Below, one piece after another: positions 1 through 11,556 of a DNA stretch of 64,000 nucleotides. Numbering within the stretch: position 1 is the first letter of the stretch; every line of letters begins with the position of its first letter. This DNA comes from Heterohyrax brucei (Eukaryota > Chordata > Mammalia > Hyracoidea > Procaviidae), in assembly GCA_028571685.1 (NCBI GenBank), contig CM053142.1:130192796-130256795 (forward strand), in the 5' to 3' direction. The position numbers and the translations under genes are program-made. The notes below the pieces were generated by a model that was not told the DNA's origin, ran no database searches, and saw nothing but the letters and a program-made list of their open reading frames with translations.

Positions 1-889
1 AAACTAAGTGAAATAACGCATTTCTCGTGAAACCTGTAATGAATGCATCAACAGCTGCTTTATCACGTGGAACTCTGTTTTGGGAACTCTGGTATCGCAA
101 TTTCAGGTCTGATTCTGACTCCCAGCTTCACAATAGATCAGGGCTATGTTTTATTGCTGTTGTGTCGCTTGCACTTTGGTGTATACAATCCTGATAAGTT
201 TATTTCTCACTTTTAAATCTGAATATATCTAGTCATTTTTAAGTGTTTCTACAGTTTCATTCAACTTTGTGTTATCCTGTTTTGTGACATTCTGTTTTAC
301 AATTATGCTCACAACACTAGGTAGAAATATGAAGACAGGTACAAGTGCTGTCCAAGAACCTAATGTGTACGGCTTTCTCGTCTGGTTTTGCTTCATTTTG
401 TGTCTCCTTTCTGTGTTCTATTTATTTATTTTCAGCCTCCTCCTGCCCCCCTTCCCTATATAATTTAAAAGCATTTCTATTTTTTTTTAGCAATTCTACA
501 TCAAAGGTAGAAGTCTCTTCTCTAGGATCCAAAAAGAAAGAAATACATTATTTTCCATTACCTTGCTCCTTGATCTCCCTAACCAGGTGCCTCATGTAGG
601 ACCAGATTCCTCTTTGATGGTTTCTGAGCACCTTCTTTTTATGTGCGAGACTTAGCAAATGATGCTTGACAAATCCATTCCTGTAACTTCTAGCTATTAA
701 AATGTTCTTTTTATGAGTCATGTTTCTTCTTCTTTTTTTTTTTAACTTTACTTTGTGAGTTTCGGCTTTATGTTCAACACCCTAGAAAAATAAGATTTTT
801 TCTTTCAGATTAAAAAATAAAAGCCTACTTCACGCAGAGGGCATAATTTAGTATCACAGAGATGTCATCATACGCTTAATACATAAGAA
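1..889. other. unassigned AT-rich sequence
   Basis: I recognise no gene or repeat here. There are several T-rich runs (for example near 481-488 and 727-742). The open frames are short and lack any domain signature. Confidence 0.4.
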
Positions 890-1324
890 GATGAAGAAAG
901 TATCGGGATAAGGTGGCAGCACCATAGAAGACATGGTACTAGACAAGATGAGAAGGGGTCGTATAAAATGAAACCATGAGATGAGGAGTATAAAGGCAGC
1001 TTCAAGGAAACACATGAAAGCTGTGAAAAAGACCTAGGAAGAATGATTGATACTCTAATGCAATTCTAACCCCTGTGAGGAGAGAAAAGGAAGGAAGATG
1101 GATTGGATGGGTAGAATCTTAGATTGCAGTACTAAGAAAATGTTGGGTAAGTCAGTGGGGAGTCCTGAGCCAAAGCAGCCCATCAGAAAATTTGTGCAAG
1201 AATGAGCCTACCTTACTATTCACTCAGTCACTGACTGAATGCCACCCATTGAAGGTGGCCCCAGGTATGAATGCTGTGATGGATTCGGAGTGCAGCATCT
1301 GGAGCTGCACATCTGTTACATCCC

Positions 1325-1478
1325 TCGCAACAAAATGGATTGCTGTAATAGACACAATCATGGGCTCAGACACACCAATGATAGCAAGATGGCATAGGAC
1401 CAGGCAACGTTCTGTTCTCTTATACGCAGGTCATCATGAGTTGGAGTTAACTGGACAGCACCTGATAGCGTAACAGCA
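1325..1478 (+). mobile_element. RTE-tail-bearing repeat fragment
   Basis: The last ~150 bases match the 3' end shared by the RTE copies in this window: a 'caatcatgggctcagac' stretch, then 'ataggaccaggcaacgttct', then a 'catgagttgg' block and a closing 'cagcacctgatag'. The sequence upstream (890-1325) is purine-rich and unassigned; it may be part of the same old insertion or unique DNA. Divergence is high, so the 5' limit is uncertain. Confidence 0.5.
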
Positions 1479-1485
1479 GCACATC

Positions 1486-2446
1486 TCAGCAGTGCATTTC
1501 TGCGGCTGCCACAGTGCTGTTGTCCAAGAAGGGAGAATCACAGGGAACTTGGAGTTCATCTCAAGACTTCTCTACTAACGCTTAGAGCTGAGCTCTTGAG
1601 ATCACATGACGTTTTGGGGGAAATATTGATACCACTTCTTGAGTCTGGTCATACCTGATAATCCTTAAGTCCCCACAATATCCATTCAGTTTTGAATTAT
1701 CCTGTGTTACATTCTATTTTAAGAGTCTACTCAAGTGATATAGAGGTGAGTCAAATGTCCTCCACGGTATCATACAGAAGTCATCTCTTGGGTAATGATA
1801 CTAAACTCCACTGGCCTTAGATTGTTTTACTAATATAACCATGCTTCACTCGCTGCTTTTCTCCACTCTTCTTGTTTACCAGGAGCTATGTCTCTACAGT
1901 TACACTTTGGCTTCTGCTTCAGCAACAGGCAAAGCATGACTCTAGTGTCAGAAACAGCATCCTTGTAGGAAGAAAACAGGAGGTAGAAAGAATGAGGAAA
2001 GATGTCTATTAACGGAAAGAAGGAGATTGCTTTGGCGAACAGTTCAAGCAGAATCTCCTTCTCTTGACACTTGCACTTTGTTTTGTCTTTCATGCAAACA
2101 AAAATCTTAGAGTCAATTAAATTACATGAAAACCCAATAAAAATTTTTGATCAAGGAAGTGATACCGTCAAATTTTTATTTGATGACAATTTCCCTCATG
2201 AAGAAATGACAGATTATCATATAGATTTTATATATTATTGTTTTATATATACTGAATATGGTGATCTGGTTAACCATGTTAGGAAATATTTATCTGCACT
2301 ATACATATGTAAAAGCTGTGTTTATTTTGTAAACATGTCAACCATTTAAAAAAAAATTGTCATTATGATTCAAGACTTACCTTCAGCTTGACCGTGATGG
2401 CTGTGTAAAGCACAGCTTCCTCATTTTAAGCTGCTTTGTGCCTGTA
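1486..2446. other. unassigned sequence
   Basis: No recognisable gene or repeat. The stretch around 2080-2350 is very AT-rich and holds an open frame of 92 codons with no family signature, which I take as chance. Confidence 0.4.
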
Positions 2447-2602
2447 GAAACCACCTCCATCGAGTCGATTCCAACTCATAGCTACCTTGTAGGACAGAGT
2501 AGAACTGCTCCATAGAGTTTCCAAGTAGCACCTGGTGGATTTAAACTGCTGATCTTTGGGGTAGCAGACATAGCACTTAACCACTACACCACTAGGGTTT
2601 TC
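2447..2602 (-). mobile_element. tRNA-derived SINE (AfroSINE type)
   Basis: Antisense full-length copy. The left end carries the LINE-like tail ('catcgagtcgattccaactc'). The right end carries the tRNA-like head ('cttaaccactacaccac', the complement of the A-box region). Between them lies the usual 'aggacagagtagaactgc' body. It is non-coding and depends on LINE machinery for movement. Confidence 0.9.
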
Positions 2603-2774
2603 ACAACATGACTATAGGGCAAGTTATTCATTTCCTAAGTCTGTAAAACTTCATTAAAAACCTGTTTTGTGCCAGGCATTTGCCAGGAACTGGGTGGGAT
2701 GGAGGTGGTATTGTAAGATAGACACAAGGAACAGAATATGCTGGGGAAAGTTCAAACTCTGAAGACCAGACATT

Positions 2775-2905
2775 CAGTTATTTTTATCTGTAAAATAGAG
2801 AAAATAGTATCTACTTCAGAGTGTTGTCAGGAGGGTTCAATAAGATCATTTTGTGAAACATGCAGCAGCGCTCAGAAATGCGTGGCTAGTGTTAGGCATA
2901 GTCTC
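2775..2905 (+). repeat. MIR fragment
   Basis: The run 'atctgtaaaatagagaaaat' followed by 'agagtgttgtcaggaggg' and 'caataagat' matches the 3' half of the ancient mammalian SINE MIR. It lacks the tRNA-like head. It lies just before an AfroSINE copy. Confidence 0.6.
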
Positions 2906-2920
2906 CTTACCCATGGCCAA

Positions 2921-3084
2921 ACTCAAACCAAACATACTACCATCAAGTCACTTCAAACTCATAGCAACTCAATAGGACAGAGTAGAAGTGCCCCACAGAG
3001 TTTCCAAAGAGCCCTGGTGGATTCAAACTGCTGGCCTTTTGGTTACTAGCCACAGCAGTTAACCACTATGCCACCAGGGTTTCC
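2921..3084 (-). mobile_element. tRNA-derived SINE (AfroSINE type)
   Basis: Antisense copy with the tail ('accatcaagtcacttcaaac'), body ('aataggacagagtagaagtg') and head ('taaccactatgccaccaggg') in order. Essentially full length at ~164 bases. Confidence 0.9.
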
Positions 3085-3254
3085 TTGCTTATGGCAGATG
3101 TCACTAATTGATTATGGCACAATTTTATGCTAAGCCCAGCCACAGCTAGGGGTAGTACTTGCACAGTATTAATTATAAGACACTATCAGGCTTATGTTGC
3201 ATGTTCAGTCAGAACTGGTATGGGTTTCAGAGGTGATAAACTACTCTGAAACCT

Positions 3255-5075
3255 GCTCTTGAACACTGAATAGTTAGAGCAAAAGGAAGGAATGATGAAG
3301 TCAAAGAACTGAAGATTTCAAAGGGTGGCTCAAGAAGACAAAGTAAAATATTATAGTGACATATGCAAAGAGCTAGAAATAGAAAACCAAAAGAGCAGAA
3401 TATGCTCTACATTTCTTAAGCTGAAAGAACTGAATTAAAAATTCAAGCCTTGGGTTGCAATAGTGAATGATTCTACAGAGAAAATACTAAATGACTCAGG
3501 AAGCATCAAAAGAAGACGGAAGGAATACACAGAGTCATCATACCAGGAAGAACTGGTTGATGTTCAACAATTTCAAGAGGTAGTCTATGATCAGGAACTG
3601 AAAGAAGAAGTTGAAGCAGCATTGAAAAATGACAAAAGCAAAAAAACAAGGCTCCAGGAATTGATGAGATGTCAACAAACAGATGCAGTGCTGATAGTGC
3701 TCACTTATCTATGCCAAGAAATTTGGGTCAGCTACCTGGCCAACTGACTGAAGAGGCCCATATTTATGCTTAGTTCCTAGAAAGGTAATCCTACTAAAAG
3801 TGGAAATTGCTGAACAATATCATTAATATCACATGCAAGTAAAATTTTGCTCAAGGTTACTCAAAAACAACTGCAGCAGTATATTGAATGGAAACTTGCA
3901 GATATTCAAGCTAGATTCAGAAAAGTCCATGGAGCCAAGGATAGCACTGCTGACGTCAGATAGATCTTGGCTGAAAGGACAGAATACTGGAAAGATATTT
4001 ACCTATGTTTCATTAACTGTGCAAAGGTAATTGGCTGTGTAGATTGTAACAAATTATGGATAACATTGAAAAGAATGAGAACTCCACAATACTTAATTGT
4101 GCTCATGAAGAATCTGCATACAGATCAAGAGGCAGTTGTGCGAATAAAACAAGGGGACACTGTATGTTTTAAGGTCAGGAAAGGTGTGTGTCAGGGTTGT
4201 ATCCTTTCACCATACCTTTTCAGTCCATGCGCTGAGCAAGCAATCTGAGAAGCTGGACTATATGAAGGAGAATGAGGCATCAGGATTGGAGGAAGACTCA
4301 TTAACAACCTGCGTTATACAGATGACACCACTTGACTTGCTGGAAGTAAAGAGGATTTGAAACATTTACTGATGAAGATCAAAGACCACAGCCTTCAGTA
4401 TGGATTGCACCTCAACATCAAGAAAACAAAAATCTTCACAACTGAACCAGAGAAAGGACTTAGACTGTAAAGAATTTCATTTTACTTGGTTCCCTAATCA
4501 ATGCCCGTGGAAGCAGCAGTCAAGAAATGAAAAGACTCATCGCACTGGGAAAATCTCCTGCAAAAGACCTCTTTGAAGTGCTGAACAGCAAAGATATCAC
4601 CTTGAAGGCTAAGGTGCACCCAACCAAAGCCATGGCATTTTCAGTTGTATCATACGCATGTGAAAACCAGGCAATGAATAAGAAAGATGGGAGAAGAATT
4701 GATGCCTTTGAATTGTGGTGTTGGAGAAGAATATTAAATGTACCACGGACTACTAAAAGAATAAATAGATCTGTTCCAGAAGAGGTGTGACCAGAGTGCT
4801 CCTTGGAAGCAAAGATGGTGAGACTGTATCTTACATACTTTGGACATATTGCCAGGAGGGATCAGCCCCTGGAGAAGGGCATCGTGCTTGGTAAAGTAAA
4901 AGGTCAGCTATAAAGACAAAGAACAACAGATGGATTGACACAGTGGCTGCAACAATGGGCTTAAGCATAAAAATGATTGGGGGCATGGCACAAGGTCAGT
5001 CAGTATTTCATCCTGTTGGGCATATTGTAGCAATGAGTTGGAACCAACTTGATGGTACCTAACAACAACAGCAAC
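3255..5075 (+). mobile_element. RTE/BovB-like LINE, 5'-truncated, sense
   Basis: About 1.8 kb of an RTE-clade LINE beginning in the linker after the endonuclease and running through reverse transcriptase to the 3' tail, which ends in an 'aacaacaacagcaac' simple run. It aligns by eye, in reverse, with the copies at 19552-22410 and 43013-44235. Known for the family: a single ORF with apurinic-type endonuclease and reverse transcriptase, mobilised by target-primed reverse transcription. This copy lacks the endonuclease region and is dead. Confidence 0.9.
3463..4905 (+). pseudogene. RTE reverse transcriptase remnant
   Basis: Broken remains of the RTE polyprotein read in several frames. Around 3463-3747 is the linker, with the motif SIKRRRKEYTESSYQEELVD. 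From ~4000 to 4100 comes the RT core corresponding to 'FVDYAKAFDCVDHNKLW', here decayed. At 4165-4250 is the 'GVCQGCILSPYLF' region. At about 4314-4330 the catalytic aspartates read Y-T-D-D, where most RTE elements have Y-A-D-D. At 4527-4790 is the C-terminal region ending in a Cys/Trp-rich 'ELWCWRRILNVPRTTKR'. Stops and frameshifts separate the pieces, so no functional protein is possible. Confidence 0.85.
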
Positions 5076-5276
5076 AAAATTATTTTATGAAGTCTTTCTA
5101 CATTGAATCATATTATTAGTTACAACAACAACAAACTACTCTTATGGCAGTGCCAGGAAAAGAAAGCCTTGTGTAGGAGGGAAGGCACGAGTAAGCCATG
5201 AGATGTTGGTAGCATTTATTTGAATTCCATAGTTAGGACATGTTTTCAAAGCTTGGCTTCAATGCAGATTTATCAT

Positions 5277-5719
5277 GTATTATGGAATGAGTTATGTTCC
5301 CTTCAAAAATGTGTTGTAAATCCTAACCTCTGCCTGTGGTTACAGTCCCATTTGTGAGTGGACTGTGGTTTGTCATGTTAATGAGGCAGGGTTAGGTTAT
5401 CTCTATGAGGATTAGGTTGTGTTTATTATGGTAATGAGGATGTATCTTGTGTCAATCTCTTTTGAGATATAGAAGAGATTAAACAAGTAAAAATGGAGGA
5501 AAATAAATGCCAGGCCACCTAAAAATCATTGAGGAACAAAAGAATAGAAGCTGAAATGAGACAGGACTGTCATCTTAGCTGACACAGAGAGAATTGCTCT
5601 ACAGCCAGCACCCAGAACTTAGACTTCTAGCCTTCTACATTGTGAGAACATAAATTTCTGTTTGTTAAATCCACCCACTTGTGTTACTTCTTTTATAGCA
5701 GCACTAGATGACTAAGACA
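5277..5719 (+). mobile_element. MLT1-like LTR (ERVL-MaLR)
   Basis: The start resembles the MLT1 opening ('gagttatgttcccttcaaaa', 'atcctaacc'). The end has the characteristic 'cttctagcc...tgtgagaacataaatttctg' followed by 'cacccacttgtgtt' and 'gcagcactagatgactaag'. This is an old solo LTR without internal sequence. The family is assigned from remembered consensus features, so the subfamily is open. Confidence 0.65.
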
Positions 5720-5767
5720 GATTGTTTCTCTCACCTTCCTTTCATCTAATTTGCTCCACAATAGTTA

Positions 5768-5802
5768 AGCCGAGCCGAGTGCCATCGAGTCATTTGAAAA
5801 TT
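5768..5802 (+). repeat. short RTE 5'-end-like fragment
   Basis: The string 'gccgagccgagtgccatcga' followed by 'gtcatttg' resembles the 5' end of the RTE copy at 22370-22410 (reversed). Only ~35 bases are present. Confidence 0.35.
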
Positions 5803-6149
5803 TCCACCTATTCTCCGTCTTGAGCTAGACTAACAGAACTATGTAATGATAAACACAGGTTATGACCCTAGAACCCCCACTGAGATCTGTTTCAGATATC
5901 ACTTACTTTACAGACTAGAGACAACAAACGGAAGTCTCATCTCAAACCAGCATCAACAGGTAGAGGTCAGAATTCACAAAACATGAACTGGATGACACCT
6001 ACACAATAATGGAAGCCAAGCTGACACATGACCCTGGACAGCACAGATTCCAGACACCTTATGTATAGAATCCCACTCAGTCACTGTGTGTCACAGAGAC
6101 TGTGGCTGGAAGGACCATATTAAATAACACATTACACTGCAGCATGTAT
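5803..6149. other. unassigned sequence
   Basis: Nothing recognised. It separates the LTR at 5.3-5.7 kb from the old L1 that starts near 6.15 kb. Confidence 0.4.
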
Positions 6150-6255
6150 GTATCAATCTGCTGCTGAGGTTTTTATTCTGTTCCAATGGTGTTTTACACT
6201 AAGCTGTTACGCCAACATCACACTGTCTAGATTATCACAGCTTTATACCAGTCAT

Positions 6256-6420
6256 GGGAAACCCTGGTGGCGTGGTGGTTAGGTGCTATGTCTGCTAACC
6301 CAGAGGCTGGCAGTTTGACTCTGCCTGGCGCTCCTTGGAAACTCTATGGGCAGTTCTACTCTGACCTATAAGGTCTCTACGAGTCAGAATTGACTCAGAG
6401 GCAGTGGGTTTGGTTTTTTA
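6256..6420 (+). mobile_element. tRNA-derived SINE (AfroSINE type)
   Basis: Sense full-length copy inserted in the old L1. It has a head ('accctggtggcgtggtggtt'), body ('gcgctccttggaaactctat') and tail ('tcagaattgactcagaggca'). L1 ORF2-like sequence resumes on the right side. Confidence 0.92.
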
Positions 6421-7389
6421 GTTTTCATAACAGTTTTGAAATCAGACAGTACATTCTCCAACTGTTGTAAATCTTCAGAATTGTTTCAGCTATTTTAGGT
6501 ACATTGCCTGTCTACGTAAAGTTTAAAATCAGCCGGTCAATTTCTTTAAGACAAAGAAATAGACCAATGAACCCTCGAAAGGATTTTGAATGGTACTGCA
6601 TTAAATCTTTGAATGGCACTGGGGGGAGAATTAAAAGCTTAATAATATTCACTGCTCCATTTCTTGAAGAAGGAAAACTTCATCATTCATTTAGGTCTTT
6701 TTTAATTTTCCTCAAAAATGTTTTATAATTTTCAATATACAGGCCTTACACATCTTTTATGGAATTTATTCAAAAGTATTTTAACTTTTGATGCTCTTGA
6801 AAGTAGGGCTCTTTATTGTTGATTGCTAGGGTATAAAAATAAAATTTAATATATTGACTTTGTGACATGTCACCTTGCTAAATTCATTTATTAGATTTAG
6901 TAGCCTTCGTGGAGATTCCTTAGACTTTTCTATGTAATATCATGTTATCTGCAAATGAAGAGTTTTATTTGTTCCTTTCCAGCCTGTGTACTTTTGATTC
7001 TCTCCTTCTCTTTTTGTTTTTTGATTTATTGATTTGGCTAATATTTCCAGTACTATATTGAATAGCAGTTGGGAGGATGGATAGATTTGCCTTTCTGCTG
7101 ATCTTTGGGAGGTGGAGGAAACCATTCAATCTTACCTCATTGTGCATGACATTACTGTATAACTTTTTCATAGATGCCCTTAATCAGATTGAGGAGGTTT
7201 ACTTCTGCTCTTCATTTGCTGAGCGATTGCACTATAAATGGGTGCTGATTTTTGTCAAGTGTTTTGTCTGTATCTGTGAAATGATCACATGGGTTTTCTC
7301 CTTTTTTATATTAATATGGGGAATCACATTAATCAATTTTTTGAATATTTAAACAGTGTTTCATTTCTGGAATAAGCCTCTCTTGGTCA

Positions 7390-7548
7390 GATGGAGAGCT
7401 CTGGTGGTACACTGGTAAAGAAGTTGGCCACTCTGCAATCTGAGTCCACTAGCTGTTCCTTGGAAACTCTGTGAGACAGTTCTGCTCTTTCCTACAGGGT
7501 TGCTGTGAGTCAGCATTAACTCAGTGGCAATGGGTATGCTGAGTTGGT
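7390..7548 (+). mobile_element. tRNA-derived SINE, diverged
   Basis: Sense copy with a weak head ('agctctggtggtacactggt'), clear body ('gttccttggaaactctgtga') and tail ('gtcagcattaactcagtggc'). Inserted in the old L1. Confidence 0.85.
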
Positions 7549-7619
7549 TAAGATACATTATTTTTTAATTTAGGAGTCTATTTGCTAGTTATGCTAAGGC
7601 TTTTCCTACATCCATTAGA

Positions 7620-8072
7620 GTCATGGGTTGAATTGTATCCCCTCAAAGATGTGCATAGCAATTTGGCTGGGTTAGGATTCCCAGTATCGCAGGATGTTCC
7701 TATATGGTGTAAATCTTACTGTTATGGAGTTAGTAAGGGAGGGTGGGTGGCAATTGTGTTTATGGGGCAGGATTCAGTGTGTAAAATTGCATGGTGCCTT
7801 GAGACAATCTCTTGGAATATAAACGAAATGAAGCAAGCAGTGCCAGGAGCAGAGGGCATCCTTTGAAAAGGACCTGGTGGCCCTGCACCTCAGATGCTCC
7901 CCGGTCCAGGGGAGGATTGGCCTTCCTCTGCGGCCAACAGAGAAAGCCTTCCCCTAGGGCTGACATCCTGAAATTAGACTTTTAGCTTACTGGACAGTGG
8001 CAAAATAACATTTCTCATTTTAAAGACATCCATTTGTGGTATTTCCATTATAGCAGCACTCGATGGTGAAGA
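7620..8072 (+). mobile_element. MLT1-like LTR (ERVL-MaLR)
   Basis: It begins 'atgggttgaattgtatcccc', the recognised MLT1 opening. It ends with a 'acatccatttgtggtatttc' and 'tagcagcactcgatg' segment. Solo LTR of ~450 bases lying inside the old L1, hence younger than it. Confidence 0.75.
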
Positions 8073-8518
8073 AAATTGGGAATGTTGTTCTCTACTTCTC
8101 TTGTGCAGTGTTTGTACTGCCTCTGCGATGCAAATTTAGATCTTCCTAGAGAATGCTTAGGGAAAGAAGAGACATTGCCCAATTTCTTAGGAAAAAATTA
8201 TGTCGATTTGATATTATTTACTTTCTAATGTTTGGTGAATTCATTAGTGAGGCCACTGAGACCTGAAGTATTCTTTGTGGGGAGGTTCTTAATGAATAAA
8301 TTCAATGTTTTTAGTCAGTACAAGATTATTCAAGTAATCTGGTTTTTCTTGAGTGAATTTTGTAGTTTTTGTCTTTCAAGGGATTTATCCATTTCATTTA
8401 AACTTGTTCATAATATTTCTTTAATGTGTTTTTAGTATTTGTAGGCTGCCTAGTGGTCTTATCTTTCATTACAACATAAAAATTTATGTCTTTCTTCTTC
8501 TTTGATCATTTTAGCTAA

Positions 8519-8673
8519 GGAAACAGTTGCCATTGAATGCATTCCAACTCATAAGGACCTAGAGGACAGAGTAGAATTGTCCCATAGAGTTTCCAAGGAA
8601 CGGCTGGTGGATTCAAACTGCTGACTTTCTGGTTAGCAGCCACACTCTTAACCATTGTGCCATCAAGGTTTTC
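8519..8673 (-). mobile_element. tRNA-derived SINE (AfroSINE type)
   Basis: Antisense copy with the tail ('gccattgaatgcattccaac'), body ('gaggacagagtagaattgtc') and head ('ttaaccattgtgccatcaag'). Inserted in the old L1. Confidence 0.9.
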
Positions 8674-9249
8674 ATGAATGATACAATTTTTTAAAAATAT
8701 TTTTCAATAACCAGCTTCTCTTTTGTTAGTCCTTTTCTATTTTAATAATTTATTTTCATTATTTCTTCTACTTATTTTGTTCTTTTTTAATCACTTAAGG
8801 TAGAAACCTATTTTTTTATAGTTTAAAAAAATATATAAATTCCCCTTAAATACAGTTTGTTGCATCTCACAGATTTTGACGTGTTGTATTTTCATTATAA
8901 TTGAGTTCAAAATATTTCTCTTGTGATCTTCTTTGACTTAGGAATTTTTAATGCTATTTAATTTTTAAGTATTTGGGATTTTATTATTTATTTGATGGAT
9001 ATTGATTTTTGATTTATGATTTTTATTGCACCTTCATTCTTGAAGTACTTTTTTTCCATTGAATATAGAATTCTTGGTTGAAAGTTTTTTCTTTTTATCC
9101 CTCCAGCATTTTAAAGATTTTTTTAAATTTTCTTTTGGCCTGTTGATCAAATGATTGCTCCTTTGTATGTAATCTGTCATTTTTCTTTTTTTTTTTCCTA
9201 TAAGCTTTGCCCTTTATTTTCAGCTTTCAATAATTTGGCTAAGAGGTTG

Positions 9250-9490
9250 CAAATTAGTTTTTTTTAAAAAAATAATTTATTTTGTTTATGTACACAGAAA
9301 GACATATCCCAGTTTAACCACTTCTATATGTACAACTAGGTGACGTAGATTCCATTCTTGAAGTCGTAAAACCATTCTCATCCTCCTTTTCCCAGTTGTG
9401 TCTCACTATTAATGTGATCTCATAGCCTCCTAAGTTTCTTCTCTAAGTTTTCCAGTTGCAGGTGTCAACTAGATCCCATGTAGACAGCAA
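9250..9490 (-). mobile_element. L1 3'UTR fragment (second L1 type)
   Basis: A T-rich start, then 'atgtacacagaaagacatat', 'ccacttctatatgtacaact' and 'aaccattctcatcctccttt'. This matches, with divergence, the longer antisense fragment at 31040-31690. It appears to be the 3' end of a different L1 subfamily from the one at 51.8-58.9 kb, inserted into the old L1. Confidence 0.6.
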
Positions 9491-9832
9491 AGACTTTATG
9501 TTTATCCTGCTTGATGTTTCTTGAGCACCCTGAATTTGTAAATTTATGCTTTACCTAATTCGGAAAAAATTATCATTATTTTTCAATTTTTTCTTCCTTC
9601 ATAGTTCTTTTCTTCGGAGATTCCAATTACATGTATGTTAGACCGTTTGATATGGTCTACCAAGTCCTTGGAATTCTGTTCATTTTTCAATCTCTTTTCT
9701 CTCTAATATTCACTTTGGATAATTTCTATTGATCTTCAAATGACTTCTGTGTTTACGTATTTGTTACTCTGTCATTGCCACTATGCTCTTAAGTCCATCT
9801 GACACATGTCCATCTGATATATAAGTCTATCA

Positions 9833-9908
9833 TTTAGATAGACAGATAGATAGATAGACAGATACACACACACACACACACGCACACACACACACACACA
9901 CACACACG
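9833..9908 (+). repeat. compound microsatellite (GATA/CA)
   Basis: A short imperfect GATA/GACA run passes directly into a (CA)n tract interrupted by CG dinucleotides. It lies inside the old L1. Confidence 0.95.
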
Positions 9909-9944
9909 CATTATTTTAGATACTAAATTTTTCAGTTCTGGAGT

Positions 9945-10068
9945 TTGTGACCCTACAGGACAGAGTAAAGCTGCCACATAAAGTTCCCAAGGAGTGTCTG
10001 GTCAACTCGAACTGCTGACTTTTTAGTTAGCAGCAGCAACACTTAATCACTACACCACCAAGATTCCA
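9945..10068 (-). mobile_element. tRNA-derived SINE, tail-truncated
   Basis: Antisense body and head ('ctacaggacagagtaaagct', 'cttaatcactacaccaccaa'). The LINE-like tail expected at the left is missing or decayed into the sequence beside the microsatellite. Confidence 0.8.
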
Positions 10069-10764
10069 GAGTCATAATAGCTGCTTTAAAATTCTTGTGT
10101 GCTATGTCCAACATTGGGATCATTTCAGGGATAGTTTTAGTTAATTTTATCTTTTCTTAAGAATATGTTCCATTTTCCTGGTTCTTTACTTGTTGAGTAT
10201 TTTTTATTGCATCCTGCATAATATGAACGTTAAGCTGTGGAGACTAGATTCTGCTGCTGTTTGCTTATGAAGACTTGTTTGTTTTATCTTAGAAAGCCAT
10301 TTTCTTGGTTTGTACTCAAGCTGAAAACTGAATTTCCGGTGTAACAGCTCCAATCTCAGTTCACTGATTTTATCATTAGCAGAGCCATTTTGAGTCTTCT
10401 CTGTACATATGTGGTTCAAGAGTCATACTGAAAATGTGCACGTAGATTTTGGAGATTCTTTCTTGGACCCTTTTGTTTTAGGACTCCCTGCCTCTCTCTA
10501 GTGACTGTGGTTTCCGCAGATTCAATCTTTTGTTTCTCTGGGAATAACAGACTGCTTCTTTTTCACCATTGTCGCTACTGTCCATTAAGTCTCACTGACT
10601 GCCCCTGTCCTCGGGCTGAAAAGACACAGGGGGGACCTCACTCTATATAAGTACTTTCCTAAGAGCATGAATTCCCTGTAAGGATGTACCTGTATCTTTT
10701 CACTCTAGTGACTTCAACTAGCAAATTTTCACGTTGTGTCCAGACAATATAGCTATTATTTGCA

Positions 10765-10813
10765 ACTGTTTTGCTATATTTTCTTCAGCTACTGTTTTGC
10801 TATATTTTCTTCA
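10765..10813 (+). repeat. 26-bp tandem duplication
   Basis: Two adjacent copies of a unit starting 'actgttttgctatattttct' with a period of 26 bases. Sits in the presumed L1 5' part. Confidence 0.9.
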
Positions 10814-10900
10814 TAACCAGTTTTCAATGAGTAAGTTTGACTTTTGTCTGGGTAGGGCATTCTCTGGTTACTTGGAGGCATCTCAGTTTTACAGATCTTG

Positions 10901-11380
10901 ATTACTCTAAATTAAGTGACAATAAGGATTTCCATTTAAATTCCTACTAAATTCAGTACAAATTGATGCAAACAGCATGTAAGATAATATATGTGAATAC
11001 ATATGAGATAATAACATATGAACTATGCCTTATATTTAGAATAACTAAAATCAGTTTATAGTTTTTTGAGATGAAATAAATTAAGCCTAAGGAGTAATTC
11101 AATTTGATATTGATATATTTAACTTTTAAGAGAATAATATTTGTATATGTGGTACCTGGAAATGGCTCCTCTTTCATAAGATTCTAGGAATGTGATATTA
11201 TCACTAAGAACACCAGTGCCTACGTTGCCCTGTTATTTTTTAACAAAGGTAAGCATAGGAGTTGCAAGATGATTACCTGTTGTAGTTATTAAGTAAACTA
11301 CTTTAGAGAGGACTCTGATGATATAGAGAATCTATTTATATAAACAGTGACTCCAAATTTAATGATATGTTTTTTCATTT
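10901..11380. other. unassigned AT-rich sequence
   Basis: No gene or repeat recognised. It is rich in short AT words around 10975-11140. Confidence 0.4.
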
Positions 11381-11556
11381 ATGGAAACCCTTGTGGTATA
11401 GTGGTTAAGTTTTACAGCTGCTAGTCAAAAGGTTGGCAGTTCAAATCCACTGGGCACTGCTTGGAAACTCTATGGAGTGTTCTACTGTGTCCATAGGGTT
11501 GCTATGAGTTGGAATCAACTTGACAGCAGTGGGCTTTTAGGGTTGTTTGGTTTGTT
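11381..11556 (+). mobile_element. tRNA-derived SINE (AfroSINE type)
   Basis: Sense full-length copy with the head ('tagtggttaagttttacagc'), a B-box-like 'ggcagttcaaatccac', body ('ttggaaactctatggag') and tail ('tgagttggaatcaacttgac') ending in a G/T-rich run. One of the clearest copies in the window. Confidence 0.93.

Larger units (their letters stand above)
6150..10900 (-). mobile_element. old L1 LINE, antisense, much interrupted
   Basis: Antisense remains of an ancient L1. ORF2 signals are the phrase 'ggtttttattctgttccaat' near 6168 and, on the minus strand at 7125-6940, FNIVLEILAKSINQ, which corresponds to the L1 RT motif '[13 protein letters not shown]'. ORF1 and 5' sequence follow around 9540-9830 and 10070-10800 ('ttccattttcctggttcttt'). 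At least seven later insertions break it: SINEs at 6256, 7390, 8519 and 9945, an LTR at 7620, an L1 3' end at 9250 and a microsatellite. It has no intact ORF. The right limit is approximate. Confidence 0.75.

Noticed and set aside
11381-11460. tRNA gene in the AfroSINE head
   Set aside because: Only the A- and B-box-like parts remain and the same sequence recurs more than twenty times with the SINE body.
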